Of a stretch of 64,000 bases of DNA, positions 18,445 to 27,726 are shown in pieces (within the stretch, counting starts at the first letter, position 1; the number at the start of each line of letters is the position of its first letter). Position numbers and translations under genes: made by a program. Origin of the DNA: Pseudomonas antarctica (GTDB lineage Bacteria; Pseudomonadota; Gammaproteobacteria; Pseudomonadales; Pseudomonadaceae); NCBI RefSeq assembly GCF_001647715.1, contig NZ_CP015600.1, positions 5,456,001 to 5,520,000 of the forward strand, read 5' to 3'. The notes beneath the pieces are model-generated. The model had not been told where the DNA came from and made no database searches. It was given only the letters and a program-made list of their open reading frames with translations.

Positions 18445-19332
18445 ATGACAGCCTCTACCTATATCGGGCGTTTCGCCCCCACGCCCAGCGGCCATTTGCA
18501 TTTCGGCTCGCTGGTTGCCGCCCTCGCCTCCTACCTCGATGCCCGCGCCAATCACGGCCGCTGGCTGATGCGCATGGAAGACCTCGACCCACCCCGTGAA
18601 GAGCCCGGCGCCCAGGCAGCGATTCTCCATGCCCTGGAAAGCTATGGCTTCGAGTGGGAGGGTGAACTGGTCCGACAAAGCGAGCGGCATGAGTCTTATG
18701 CCAAAGTCCTGAACGATCTGTTCAACCACGGCCTGGCCTACGCCTGCACCTGCTCGCGCAAACAGCTGGAGCCCTACAACGGGATCTACCCGGGGCTGTG
18801 CCGAAATGCCGGGCATGATCAGCAAGATGCGACTATCCGCTTACGTGTCCCTGAGCTGGAATACCACTTTACCGACCGCGTACAGGGCGAATTCCGACAG
18901 CACTTGGGGCGTGATGTAGGCGATTTCGTCATCCGTCGCCGCGACGGCCTGTATGCCTACCAGTTGGCCGTGGTACTCGACGACGCCTGGCAAGGTGTTA
19001 CCGACATCGTGCGCGGTGCCGACCTGCTGGATTCCACACCGCGCCAGCTTTACCTGCAAGAACTCTTGGGGCTGCGCCAACCGCGCTACCTGCACGTGCC
19101 GCTGATCATCCAGCCGGACGGTCACAAGCTGGGCAAATCCTACCGCTCCCCACCGTTGACACCCGACCAGGCCACGCCTTTGCTAGTGAGGGCCCTGCGC
19201 GCGCTCGGCCAACAACCCGGCAGCGAACTTCTCCACGCCAGCCCACGGGAGCTGCTGGATTGGGGCATTGCGCACTGGGATGCCACAATGATCCCGCGCA
19301 CACTCACACTGGCCGAAGCGCAATTGAGCTGA
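18445..19332 (+). CDS. gluQ: Glutamyl-Q tRNA(Asp) synthetase
   Basis: Attaches glutamate to the queuosine base of tRNA-Asp. It is a truncated glutamyl-tRNA synthetase paralogue with a catalytic domain only (295 residues). The HIGH-type motif is in RFAPTPSGHLHFGSL (about 10-24), a zinc-binding CTCSRKQL ... YPGLCR cluster follows, and the KMSKS counterpart is KLGKSYRSPP. The anticodon-binding domain is absent, as expected. Linkage dksA-gluQ is conserved in gammaproteobacteria; here the dksA terminator lies between them. Confidence 0.95.
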   Translation: MTASTYIGRFAPTPSGHLHFGSLVAALASYLDARANHGRWLMRMEDLDPPREEPGAQAAILHALESYGFEWEGELVRQSERHESYAKVLNDLFNHGLAYACTCSRKQLEPYNGIYPGLCRNAGHDQQDATIRLRVPELEYHFTDRVQGEFRQHLGRDVGDFVIRRRDGLYAYQLAVVLDDAWQGVTDIVRGADLLDSTPRQLYLQELLGLRQPRYLHVPLIIQPDGHKLGKSYRSPPLTPDQATPLLVRALRALGQQPGSELLHASPRELLDWGIAHWDATMIPRTLTLAEAQLS

Positions 19333-19394
19333 AGGCGCTTGCAGCTTCCCAGCCATCCGTTACCATCGCCGCAGTTTTTTACTCAGAGGCCAAC

Positions 19395-19571
19395 ATGTAC
19401 ATCTATCGATTGGTCCTGCTGCTGGTCGTCGGGATCTACCTGTTTTCCCCCGCCATCATGGATTGGTGGATCGACGCCACGGGCGCCTGGTACCGCCCTT
19501 ATCTGCTGTGGCTGATCCTGATCGTCGTGACCTTCATCCTGCAGAGCCAAAAAGATGCCGATGAGCTTTAG
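19395..19571 (+). CDS. cbrX: CbrX-like small membrane protein, coupled to cbrA
   Basis: Protein of 58 residues with two hydrophobic helices (LVLLLVVGIYLFSPAIM and PYLLWLILIVVTFIL) and a charged C-terminus. AGAGG lies a few bases before the ATG at 19395; longer upstream frames start inside gluQ and are rejected. The stop overlaps the beginning of cbrA by 17 bases, so ribosomes finishing this gene can start cbrA. A small gene in this position is described in P. putida as cbrX; the name rests on position. It probably tunes cbrA translation, which is inference. Confidence 0.75.
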   Translation: MYIYRLVLLLVVGIYLFSPAIMDWWIDATGAWYRPYLLWLILIVVTFILQSQKDADEL

Positions 19572-22509
19572 CCTCACCCAGATGCTGCTGATCAGCGCCG
19601 CCTACCTGGCAGCATTGTTCGGCGTCGCCTGGATCAGTGAGCGCGGAATGATTCCGCGGGCGATCATTCGCCATCCGTTGACCTACACCTTGTCCTTGGG
19701 CGTATACGCCAGCGCCTGGGCGTTTTATGGCACGGTGGGCCTGGCCTATCAGTACGGCTACGGCTTTCTTTCCAGTTATCTCGGGGTGTCCGGCGCATTC
19801 CTGCTGGCGCCGGTGCTGCTATACCCGATCCTGAAAATCACCCGTACATATCAGCTGTCGTCCCTTGCGGACTTGTTTGCCTTTCGCTTTCGCAGCACCT
19901 GGGCTGGCGCACTGACCACGATCTTCATGCTGATCGGCGTGCTGCCGCTGCTGGCCCTGCAGATCCAGGCTGTGGCGGACTCCATCAGCATCCTCACCCG
20001 CGAGCCGGTGCAGCATCGCGTTGCCCTGGCCTTCTGCGCGCTGATTACGCTGTTCACGATTTTCTTTGGCTCACGCCATATCGCCACCCGTGAGAAACAC
20101 GAAGGCCTGGTGTTTGCGATTGCCTTTGAGTCGGTCATCAAGCTGATCGCCATCGGCGGTGTCGGCCTCTATGCGCTGTACGGCGTATTCGACGGCCCGC
20201 AACAGTTGGAACTGTGGCTGCTGCAAAACCAGACCGCCCTCGCCGCCCTGCACACCCCGCTGCAGGAAGGCCCGTGGCGCACGCTGTTGCTGGTGTTCTT
20301 CGCCTCGGCAATTGTGATGCCGCACATGTACCACATGACGTTCACCGAGAACCTCAACCCGCGCTCACTGGTCAGCGCCAGCTGGGGCTTGCCGTTGTTC
20401 CTGCTGCTGATGAGCCTGGCGGTGCCACTGATTCTCTGGGCTGGCCTCAAGCTGGGGGCGACCACCAACCCCGAATACTTCACCCTCGGCGTCGGGATTG
20501 CCGCCAACAGCAAATCCCTGGCATTGCTGGCTTACGTCGGCGGCTTATCGGCGGCCAGTGGCTTGATCATCGTCACCACGCTCGCGCTCTCGGGCATGGC
20601 GCTCAATCACCTGGTGCTACCGCTTTACCAGCCGCCGGCTGAAGGCAATATCTACCGCTGGCTGAAGTGGACACGGCGCGCGCTGATCGTCGCAATCATC
20701 ATGGCCGGCTTTGGTTTCTACCTGTTGCTGGGCCCCGGACAAGACCTGGCCAACCTCGGCATCGTCGCGTTTGTCGCCACGTTGCAGTTCCTGCCCGGCG
20801 TGCTGTCGGTGCTGTACTGGCCAACCGCTAATCGACGTGGATTCATCGCCGGGCTGCTGGCCGGGATCCTGGTGTGGATTGTCACCATGCTGCTGCCGCT
20901 GGTCGGCAACCTGCAGGGCTTTTACATTCCCCTGTTGAACATGATCTACGTGCTGGACGACACCAGCTGGCACATGGCGGCCATTGCCTCCCTCGCTGCC
21001 AACGTGCTGATGTTCACCCTGATCTCGCTGTTCACCAACGCCAGCCCGGAAGAAACCAGCGCTGCCGAAGCGTGCGCGGTGGACAACGTGCGGCGCCCGC
21101 AACGGCGCGAACTGCATGCCGCCTCACCCCAGGAGTTCGCCACCCAATTGGCCAAACCACTGGGCGCCAAGGCCGCACAGAAAGAAGTCGAACAGGCGCT
21201 GCGCGATCTGTACCTGCCGTTCGACGAGCGTCGCCCGTATGCCTTGCGCCGCCTGCGTGACCGTATCGAAGCCAACCTGTCCGGCCTGATGGGGCCGAGC
21301 GTGTCTCAGGACATGGTAGAAACGTTCTTGCCCTACAAGGCCGGCGGCGAAAACTACGTCACCGAAGACATCCATTTCATCGAGAGCCGGCTGGAGGATT
21401 ACCACTCACGCCTCACCGGTCTCGCCGCCGAACTCGATGCCCTGCGCCGCTATCACCGTCAAACCCTTCAGGAACTGCCGATGGGCGTGTGTTCCCTGGC
21501 CAAGGATCAAGAGATCCTGATGTGGAACAAGGCCATGGAAGAGCTGACCGGCATCGCTGCTCAGCGCGTAGTGGGTTCGCGCCTGAATACGCTGGCCGAC
21601 CCCTGGAAAGAACTGCTGCAAGGCTTTATCAACCTGCCCGATGAGCATTTACACAAGCAGCATCTGGCGCTGGACGGCCAGACCCGCTGGCTCAACCTGC
21701 ACAAGGCCGCCATCGATGAGCCACTGGCGCCTGGCAACAGTGGCCTGGTGCTGCTGGTAGAGGACCTGACCGAAACCCAGATGCTGGAAGACAAGCTGGT
21801 GCATTCCGAACGCCTGGCGAGCATTGGCCGCCTGGCAGCGGGTGTTGCCCATGAAATCGGCAACCCCATCACCGGCATTGCCTGCCTGGCGCAGAACCTG
21901 CGCGAGGAGCGCGAAGAGGACGGTGAAATCACCGAAATCAGCGGGCAGATCCTTGAGCAGACCAAGCGCGTTTCCCGCATCGTGCAGTCGCTGATGAGCT
22001 TTGCTCACGCGGGCGCTCATCAGAATCAGGACGAGGCGGTGTGCCTCGCCGAAGTGGCGCAGGATGCCATTGGCCTGCTGGCCTTGAACCGGCGCAATTT
22101 CGAAGTACAGTTCTTCAACCTGTGTGATCCGGACCACTGGGTTGACGGCGACTCCCAACGCTTGGCGCAGGTGCTGATCAACCTGCTTTCCAACGCCCGT
22201 GACGCCTCCCCGCCGCACAGCGCGGTACGCGTCAAGAGCGAGGCTTTCGAGCACACGGTCGATCTGATCGTGGAGGACGAAGGCAGCGGTATTCCACAGA
22301 ACATCATGGACCGATTGTTCGAACCCTTCTTCACCACCAAGGACCCAGGTGAAGGTACCGGTCTGGGCCTTGCACTGGTCTATTCCATCGTTGAAGAGCA
22401 TTATGGACAAATCACCATCGACAGCCCGGCTGACACTGAAAGCCAACGCGGCACCCGTATTCGGGTGACCTTGCCGCGTCATGTCGAAGCGACGTCCGCT
22501 GTGAACTGA
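19555..22509 (+). CDS. cbrA: Sensor histidine kinase CbrA with sodium/solute symporter-like domain
   Basis: Sensor of the CbrAB two-component system, which controls carbon/nitrogen balance and use of amino acids such as histidine and proline. It has 984 residues. About 13 membrane helices of the SLC5 symporter family (roughly 1-500) are followed by a STAC-type linker and a PAS domain (about 630-740). The kinase has phosphorylated His766 in [13 protein letters not shown] and an ATPase with N box (NLLSNARDA), DEGSGIP and [18 protein letters not shown]. The start is ATG at 19555 or 19561, both inside cbrX. The ligand is not evident from sequence. Confidence 0.96.
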   Translation: MPMSFSLTQMLLISAAYLAALFGVAWISERGMIPRAIIRHPLTYTLSLGVYASAWAFYGTVGLAYQYGYGFLSSYLGVSGAFLLAPVLLYPILKITRTYQLSSLADLFAFRFRSTWAGALTTIFMLIGVLPLLALQIQAVADSISILTREPVQHRVALAFCALITLFTIFFGSRHIATREKHEGLVFAIAFESVIKLIAIGGVGLYALYGVFDGPQQLELWLLQNQTALAALHTPLQEGPWRTLLLVFFASAIVMPHMYHMTFTENLNPRSLVSASWGLPLFLLLMSLAVPLILWAGLKLGATTNPEYFTLGVGIAANSKSLALLAYVGGLSAASGLIIVTTLALSGMALNHLVLPLYQPPAEGNIYRWLKWTRRALIVAIIMAGFGFYLLLGPGQDLANLGIVAFVATLQFLPGVLSVLYWPTANRRGFIAGLLAGILVWIVTMLLPLVGNLQGFYIPLLNMIYVLDDTSWHMAAIASLAANVLMFTLISLFTNASPEETSAAEACAVDNVRRPQRRELHAASPQEFATQLAKPLGAKAAQKEVEQALRDLYLPFDERRPYALRRLRDRIEANLSGLMGPSVSQDMVETFLPYKAGGENYVTEDIHFIESRLEDYHSRLTGLAAELDALRRYHRQTLQELPMGVCSLAKDQEILMWNKAMEELTGIAAQRVVGSRLNTLADPWKELLQGFINLPDEHLHKQHLALDGQTRWLNLHKAAIDEPLAPGNSGLVLLVEDLTETQMLEDKLVHSERLASIGRLAAGVAHEIGNPITGIACLAQNLREEREEDGEITEISGQILEQTKRVSRIVQSLMSFAHAGAHQNQDEAVCLAEVAQDAIGLLALNRRNFEVQFFNLCDPDHWVDGDSQRLAQVLINLLSNARDASPPHSAVRVKSEAFEHTVDLIVEDEGSGIPQNIMDRLFEPFFTTKDPGEGTGLGLALVYSIVEEHYGQITIDSPADTESQRGTRIRVTLPRHVEATSAVN

Positions 22510-22531
22510 GACCGTCGAGAGAATTGAATCA

Positions 22532-23971
22532 ATGCCGCACATTTTGATCGTCGAAGACGAAACAATTATCCGCTCTGCCTTGCGTCGCCTGCTTGAACGT
22601 AATCAATACCAGGTCAGCGAAGCCGGCTCGGTGCAGGAAGCCCAAGAGCGATTCAGCATTCCCACGTTCGACCTGATTGTCAGCGACCTGCGCCTGCCGG
22701 GCGCGCCGGGTACCGAGCTGATCAAGCTTGGCCAGGGCACTCCCGTGCTGATCATGACCAGCTACGCCAGCCTGCGTTCGGCAGTGGACTCGATGAAGAT
22801 GGGCGCGGTGGACTACATCGCCAAGCCGTTCGACCACGACGAAATGCTCCAGGCCGTGGCCCGCATCCTGCGCGACCGCCAGTCGGCCAGCAGTGCCCCG
22901 GCCGAACAGCGCCCCGCCGGCAAAGGCGCCAACGGTGCGGACAAGCCAGGCGTCGACAACAGCAACGGCGAAATCGGCATCATCGGTTCCTGCCCTCCGA
23001 TGCAGGACCTGTACAGCAAGATCCGCAAAGTCGCGCCGACCGACTCCAATGTATTGATTCAGGGCGAATCGGGCACTGGTAAAGAACTCGTCGCCCGCGC
23101 GCTGCACAACCTGTCCAAGCGCGCCAAGGCGCCGATGATCTCGGTGAACTGCGCGGCGATCCCTGAATCCCTGATCGAGTCCGAACTGTTCGGCCACGAG
23201 AAAGGCGCGTTTACCGGCGCCAGCGCCGGGCGCGCGGGTTTGGTGGAGGCGGCGGACGGCGGCACCTTGTTCCTCGACGAAATCGGCGAACTGCCTCTGG
23301 AAGCCCAGGCACGTTTGCTGCGCGTGCTACAGGAAGGCGAAATTCGCCGCGTAGGTTCGGTGCAATCGCAGAAGGTCGATGTTCGCCTGATCGCTGCGAC
23401 CCACCGGGACCTGAAGAGCCTGGCCAAGATCGGCCAGTTCCGTGAAGACTTGTATTACCGCCTGCACGTGATCGCCCTTAAGCTGCCGGCCCTGCGCGAG
23501 CGTGGCGCCGACGTCAACGAGATCGCCAGCGCCTTCCTGCTGCGCCAGAGCGCGCGTATCAACCGTACCGACCTCAAGTTTGCCCCGGACGCTGAGCAGG
23601 CAATTCGGCACTACTCGTGGCCGGGTAACGTGCGAGAGCTGGAGAATGCGGTCGAGCGCGCAGTGATTCTGTCGGAAAGCCCGGAGATTTCCGCCGAGCT
23701 GCTGGGTATCGATATCGAGCTCAGCGACCTGGAGGACGACGATTTCATCGGCCTGGCCCCGCAACAGGGCGGCGCCAGCAATACCAGCCATGAGCCGACT
23801 GAAGATTTGTCACTGGAAGACTACTTCCAGCATTTCGTCCTTGAGCATCAGGACCACATGACCGAGACCGAGCTGGCCCGCAAGCTGGGCGTAAGCCGCA
23901 AGTGCCTGTGGGAGCGGCGCCAGCGCCTGGGCATTCCACGGCGCAAGACCGGGGTTGCCAGCGAAAGTTGA
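22532..23971 (+). CDS. cbrB: Sigma-54-dependent response regulator CbrB
   Basis: NtrC-type activator of 479 residues. The receiver has phospho-acceptor Asp52 ([12 protein letters not shown]). The AAA+ domain has Walker A GESGTGKE, the sigma-54-contacting GAFTGA loop and Walker [12 protein letters not shown]. The C-terminal helix-turn-helix has [24 protein letters not shown]. The best known target is crcZ, which lies immediately downstream with a sigma-54 promoter. It is separated from cbrA by 22 bases, so the two are co-transcribed. Confidence 0.97.
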   Translation: MPHILIVEDETIIRSALRRLLERNQYQVSEAGSVQEAQERFSIPTFDLIVSDLRLPGAPGTELIKLGQGTPVLIMTSYASLRSAVDSMKMGAVDYIAKPFDHDEMLQAVARILRDRQSASSAPAEQRPAGKGANGADKPGVDNSNGEIGIIGSCPPMQDLYSKIRKVAPTDSNVLIQGESGTGKELVARALHNLSKRAKAPMISVNCAAIPESLIESELFGHEKGAFTGASAGRAGLVEAADGGTLFLDEIGELPLEAQARLLRVLQEGEIRRVGSVQSQKVDVRLIAATHRDLKSLAKIGQFREDLYYRLHVIALKLPALRERGADVNEIASAFLLRQSARINRTDLKFAPDAEQAIRHYSWPGNVRELENAVERAVILSESPEISAELLGIDIELSDLEDDDFIGLAPQQGGASNTSHEPTEDLSLEDYFQHFVLEHQDHMTETELARKLGVSRKCLWERRQRLGIPRRKTGVASES

Positions 23972-23986
23972 GGGTGCGCCCTCACA

Positions 23987-24060
23987 GGTAACACCCTCAG
24001 ATGTGAAAAAACTGTTACCGCTGAATTTTCACGTAACAAAAGCCGGGGCTTACGGTAACG
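23987..24060 (+). promoter_or_regulatory. Cluster of GTAAC/GTTAC sites, candidate CbrB upstream activating sequence
   Basis: Four motifs lie 100 to 175 bases before the crcZ start: GGTAACA (23987), TGTTACC (24013), GTAACA (24033) and GGTAACG (24054). The first two form an inverted pair. Position and sequence fit an enhancer for an NtrC-type activator. The last copy lies in the loop of the cbrB terminator. CbrB control of crcZ is established knowledge; these exact sites are inferred. Confidence 0.6.
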
Positions 24061-24077
24061 AAGCCTCGGCTTTTTTT
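24040..24077 (+). terminator. cbrB terminator
   Basis: AAGCCGGGG (24040-24048) pairs with CCTCGGCTT (24064-24072) with one G-U wobble, followed by a run of seven T. It separates cbrAB from crcZ. Confidence 0.85.
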
Positions 24078-24135
24078 GGTCCATCAAAAAGCCAAAACCA
24101 CCTCAACCCCCCGTTTTTGCTGGGCGGCACAAAAG

Positions 24136-24152
24136 TTGGCACGCACCCTGCT
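24136..24152 (+). promoter_or_regulatory. Sigma-54 promoter of crcZ
   Basis: TTGGCACGCACCCTGCT contains the invariant GG and GC of the -24/-12 elements at the required spacing. It predicts a start near 24162. Confidence 0.88.
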
Positions 24153-24161
24153 ATATGCTTA

Positions 24162-24530
24162 GTACAAAAACAATAACAAGCTTTGTACAAGACAATAAAA
24201 ATAAGACGAATCGACTCACGCATAACAAAAACAACACGGCGGAGGCGCAGCTAACTGATTCTTTTGGAGAGGCGTTGCATTTGGGGCTTGCCCCGCAACC
24301 AGGCCGAGAACAACAAAAACTGCCCTAAGGCAGAGCCTGAACTGGTTGGATCGTAGATCAGCAACACAGCGACCAAAGCAATCCGTTTGCTCTTGGCTCC
24401 CGATTGGGAGTGTCATGAAGGTGAAGCTTCATGGCGAGGGCGATCAACAAAAACAAGAAGCCCGCAATCAATAATAAAAATAGAGCACGCAACTACTTCT
24501 GGGGGAGCTTCGGCTCCCCTTGTAGTTTCC
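24162..24530 (+). ncRNA. crcZ: CrcZ catabolite-repression small RNA
   Basis: RNA of about 370 nt that sequesters Hfq (and Crc) and so lifts catabolite repression when poor carbon sources are used. At least five A-rich CA motifs that bind the distal face of Hfq can be seen: 24166-24179, 24192-24205, 24224-24236, 24309-24320 and 24446-24457, with a sixth, more degenerate one at about 24466-24482. It sits between cbrB and pcnB, its conserved position, behind a sigma-54 promoter. It ends in a hairpin with TTCG loop at 24491-24527. The ends are predicted to within a few bases. The region has no protein-coding potential. Confidence 0.93.
24491..24527 (+). terminator. CrcZ 3' hairpin
   Basis: Outer stem AACTAC/GTAGTT encloses GGGGAGC-TTCG-GCTCCCC. 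The T tail is short (TTT within the outer arm), so termination may be leaky or the end processed. Confidence 0.75.
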
Positions 24531-24668
24531 GGGATTTGACAATTTTAGGCTTCTGGCTCAAGCCTTGCAGCTTGTTCCTACACCATCCCCCGACTAAATG
24601 CTAGAATCCCGGCCCATCATGCGGTCATTCTTCGTTATGGCCGAACATTCCTTCAAACAGTGCATCCC

Positions 24669-26072
24669 ATGCTGAAGAAGTTGTTCCAGTCATTCCGTTC
24701 CCCCTTGCGTCGTACGCAACACATTCGCAGCACGCCTGAAGTGCTTAACAGCAATCAGCATTCATTGCAGCGCGCCCAATTCAGCCGTTATGCGGTGAAC
24801 ATCGTCGAACGTTTGCAGAACGCCGGCTACCAGGCTTACCTGGTGGGCGGGTGCGTGCGCGACATGTTGCTCAACATCACACCCAAAGATTTCGACGTCG
24901 CCACCAGCGCCACGCCCGAGCAAGTGCGTGCCGAATTCCGCAATGCGCGAATCATCGGCCGCCGCTTCAAATTGGTGCACATCCACTTTGGTCGCGAAAT
25001 CATCGAGGTCGCAACCTTCCGTGCAGGCCATCCGCAAAACGATGAAGAGGAAGACACTAACCAGTCTTCCCGCAACGAGAGCGGACGCATCCTGCGCGAC
25101 AACGTTTACGGCACCCTGGAAGAAGATGCGCAACGCCGCGACTTCACCATCAACGCGCTGTATTACGACCCGGTCAGCGAGCGCATCCTCGATTACGCCA
25201 ATGGCGTACACGACATTCGCAACAACCTGATCCGCTTGATCGGCGACCCGACTCAGCGCTACCAGGAAGACCCGGTGCGCATGCTGCGCGCCGTGCGGTT
25301 TGCCGCCAAGCTGAACTTCGGCATCGAAAAACACACCGCCGCGCCCATTCGTGAGCTGGCGCCGATGTTGCGTGAGATTCCTTCCGCGCGCCTGTTCGAA
25401 GAAGTGCTCAAGTTGTTCCTGTCGGGCTATGCCGCCGACACGTTCGAAATGCTCGTCGACCTGCAGTTGTTCGATCCGTTGTTCCCGGCGAGCGCCGAGG
25501 CTCTGGAATACAACCCGACGTACACCCACACCTTGATCAGCGAAGCGTTGATCAACACCGACCTGCGCATCAAGCAGAACAAACCGGTGACCCCGGCGTT
25601 CCTGTTTGCCGCCTTGTTGTGGCCAGCCCTGCCCAAACGCGTCCTGCGTCTGCAAGACCGTGGCATGCCGCCGATCCCGGCCATGCAGGAAGCCGCGCAC
25701 GAGCTGATCGCCGAGCAGTGCCAGCGTATTGCTATCCCGAAACGCTTTACCATGCCGATCCGCGAGATCTGGGACATGCAGGAGCGCCTGCCGCGCCGCA
25801 GCGGCAAACGCGCCGACCTGCTGCTGGACAATCCGCGTTTCCGCGCCGGCTATGACTTCCTGTTGCTGCGCGAAAGCGCGGGTGAGCAGACCGACGGCCT
25901 GGGCGAATGGTGGACTGACTACCAGGACGCCAATGACAGCCAGCGTCGCGACATGATTCGTGACCTCGGCAGCAAAGGCGATAGCGCCGGCGAAGGCCCG
26001 AAGAAGCGTCGCCGCAGTGGCGGCAAGCGCAAACGCAGCTCCACCGATGCCTCGGGCGCCACAGGCGAATAA
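24669..26072 (+). CDS. pcnB: Poly(A) polymerase I
   Basis: Adds 3' poly(A) tails that mark RNA for decay. It is a class II nucleotidyltransferase of about 467 residues. The active-site motif GGCVRDMLLNITPKDFDVATSA carries the metal-binding Asp pair, followed by RRFKLVHIHFGREIIEVATFR and RRDFTINALYYD. The strongly basic C-terminal tail (KKRRRSGGKRKRSS) distinguishes it from CCA-adding enzymes. I use the ATG at 24669 (MLKKLFQSF); a GTG three codons earlier is possible and neither has a good Shine-Dalgarno. The extra Hfq-sRNA neighbour crcZ lies directly upstream. Confidence 0.93.
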   Translation: MLKKLFQSFRSPLRRTQHIRSTPEVLNSNQHSLQRAQFSRYAVNIVERLQNAGYQAYLVGGCVRDMLLNITPKDFDVATSATPEQVRAEFRNARIIGRRFKLVHIHFGREIIEVATFRAGHPQNDEEEDTNQSSRNESGRILRDNVYGTLEEDAQRRDFTINALYYDPVSERILDYANGVHDIRNNLIRLIGDPTQRYQEDPVRMLRAVRFAAKLNFGIEKHTAAPIRELAPMLREIPSARLFEEVLKLFLSGYAADTFEMLVDLQLFDPLFPASAEALEYNPTYTHTLISEALINTDLRIKQNKPVTPAFLFAALLWPALPKRVLRLQDRGMPPIPAMQEAAHELIAEQCQRIAIPKRFTMPIREIWDMQERLPRRSGKRADLLLDNPRFRAGYDFLLLRESAGEQTDGLGEWWTDYQDANDSQRRDMIRDLGSKGDSAGEGPKKRRRSGGKRKRSSTDASGATGE

Positions 26073-26074
26073 AC

Positions 26075-26560
26075 GTGGACCGTATCTACATCGGCATGGG
26101 CAGCAATCTCGCTGCCCCGGACCAACAATTGCGCAGCGCCGTCGAGGCGTTAGCGTTATTGCCAGGCACCACCGTCGCCGGCGTGTCGGCGTTTTATCAA
26201 AGTGACTCCCTGCTCCCGGGCCAACCGCGCTATACCAATGCGGTCGCCGCCCTGGACAGTAGTCTCGCGTCACTGGCGTTGCTCGATGCGTTGCAAGCCA
26301 TCGAGAACGACCAGGGCCGCGAGCGCCTTGAGCGCTGGGGCCCACGCACCCTGGACCTGGATATCCTGCTGTTCGGCGATCGCCTGATCGATGAACCGCG
26401 CCTCAAGGTGCCCCATTACCAGATGCACCTGCGCGCGTTCGTGTTGTACCCGCTGGCCGAGCTGGCACCCGCCAACCTGCAACTGCCAAACGGCCAAACG
26501 CTCAGCGAACTGCTGGCAGCCTGCCCGTTTGTAGGCCTGGAACGCCTCCCGGAAGCTTGA
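26075..26560 (+). CDS. folK: 2-amino-4-hydroxy-6-hydroxymethyldihydropteridine pyrophosphokinase
   Basis: Transfers pyrophosphate from ATP to 6-hydroxymethyl-dihydropterin in folate synthesis; its product is used by FolP, encoded near 50.4 kb. It has 161 residues with the conserved GSNL start, YQSDSLLPGQPRYTNAV, and the signature RWGPRTLDLDILLFGD that holds the magnesium-binding Asp pair. The start is GTG at 26075, two bases after the pcnB stop, so the genes are coupled. Confidence 0.96.
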   Translation: MDRIYIGMGSNLAAPDQQLRSAVEALALLPGTTVAGVSAFYQSDSLLPGQPRYTNAVAALDSSLASLALLDALQAIENDQGRERLERWGPRTLDLDILLFGDRLIDEPRLKVPHYQMHLRAFVLYPLAELAPANLQLPNGQTLSELLAACPFVGLERLPEA

Positions 26561-26570
26561 TGCGATCCCG

Positions 26571-26657
26571 TTGGGAGCTGGCTTGCCTGCGATAGCGTCA
26601 ACTCGGTGTGACGGATGTACCGAGTCGCCTGCATCGCCGGCAAGCCTGCGCCCACAC
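26571..26657. repeat. REPIN-like palindromic element, copy 1
   Basis: Two REP-like halves in inverted orientation: GGGAGCTGGCTTGCCTGCGAT on the left, and ATCGCCGGCAAGCCTGCGCCCAC as its approximate reverse complement on the right, with about 40 bases between. The same element recurs at 37525-37611. Such elements are scattered in intergenic space of fluorescent pseudomonads. Confidence 0.85.
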
Positions 26658-26707
26658 TTGATCTCTGGCGTGACTCAAAGCGGCGGTCAACCTGCTGAAT
26701 CGCGTCA

Positions 26708-26747
26708 GTAACAGCGGTAACACCCCACTCGTAACAATGCGGTAACA
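26708..26747 (+). promoter_or_regulatory. Four direct GTAACA repeats upstream of panB
   Basis: GTAACA occurs at 26708, 26717, 26731 and 26742, spaced 9, 14 and 11 bases, about 180 to 220 bases before panB. The hexamer is the one clustered upstream of crcZ. It may be a regulator binding array; this is unproven. The remaining bases of the 365-base gap show no gene. Confidence 0.4.
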
Positions 26748-26925
26748 CATCCAATTGACTTCCCGTGTCCTCATCACGACTATAGGCGTCCCGCTGCCGC
26801 CGACCCGGCGCTAAAGGGCGCAATCCAGGCCTTATAAGCACTGCTCTCAAGACAGTGCGCCTGTATAAACGAAGACTCGCGCGCGTTACTCGCTGTTTCC
26901 AAGCGCCTGAACGAGGACCCTTTTC

Positions 26926-27726
26926 ATGCCAGACATTACCCTGACCACCTTGCAGAGCCTGAAGCTCAAAGGTGAAAAAATCACCATGCTGACCTGCTAT
27001 GACGCCACCTTCGCCCAGGCCTGCTGCCAGGCCGGAGTCGAGGTGCTACTGGTGGGTGACTCCCTGGGCATGGTTCTTCAAGGGAATGACAGCACCCTGC
27101 CCGTCACCACCGATGAACTCGCCTACCACACCGCCAGCGTTAAACGCGGTAACGACGGCGCCTTCATCATCGCCGACCTGCCGTTCATGGGTTACGCCAC
27201 GGTCGAACAGACCTTTCAAAACGCCGGCAAACTGATGCAAGCCGGTGCGCACATGATCAAAGTGGAAGGCGCCGTATGGCTCGCCGAGTCGATCCGACTG
27301 CTGGCTGAGCGCGGCGTACCCGTGTGTGTGCACATGGGCCTGACACCGCAGTCGGTCAACCTCCTCGGCGGCTACAAAGTACAAGGTCGCAATGAAGCCC
27401 AGGCGCGCCAGATGCGTGCGGACGCCATCGCCCTGGAACAAGCAGGTGCGGCGATGATTCTGCTGGAATGCGTGCCGAGCGAACTGGCGGCGGAAATCAC
27501 GCAGGCTGTCAAAGTGCCGGTGATCGGCATTGGCGCAGGTTCCGCCACCGACGGCCAGGTCCTGGTGATGCACGACATGCTCGGCCTGTCGCTGACCGGC
27601 CGTGCGCCAAAGTTCGTGAAGAACTTCATGGCCGGCCAGGACAGCATCCAGGCGGCGTTGAGCGCTTACGTGGACGAAGTCAAAGCCGTTACTTTCCCAG
27701 GTGCCGAACACGGATTCTCTGCATGA
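26926..27726 (+). CDS. panB: 3-methyl-2-oxobutanoate hydroxymethyltransferase
   Basis: First committed enzyme of pantothenate synthesis; it adds a hydroxymethyl group from methylene-THF to ketoisovalerate, a product of the valine pathway. It has 266 residues. The TIM-barrel signatures include [29 protein letters not shown] (metal Asp), [15 protein letters not shown] and [22 protein letters not shown]. Its stop overlaps the panC start (ATGA). Confidence 0.97.
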   Translation: MPDITLTTLQSLKLKGEKITMLTCYDATFAQACCQAGVEVLLVGDSLGMVLQGNDSTLPVTTDELAYHTASVKRGNDGAFIIADLPFMGYATVEQTFQNAGKLMQAGAHMIKVEGAVWLAESIRLLAERGVPVCVHMGLTPQSVNLLGGYKVQGRNEAQARQMRADAIALEQAGAAMILLECVPSELAAEITQAVKVPVIGIGAGSATDGQVLVMHDMLGLSLTGRAPKFVKNFMAGQDSIQAALSAYVDEVKAVTFPGAEHGFSA

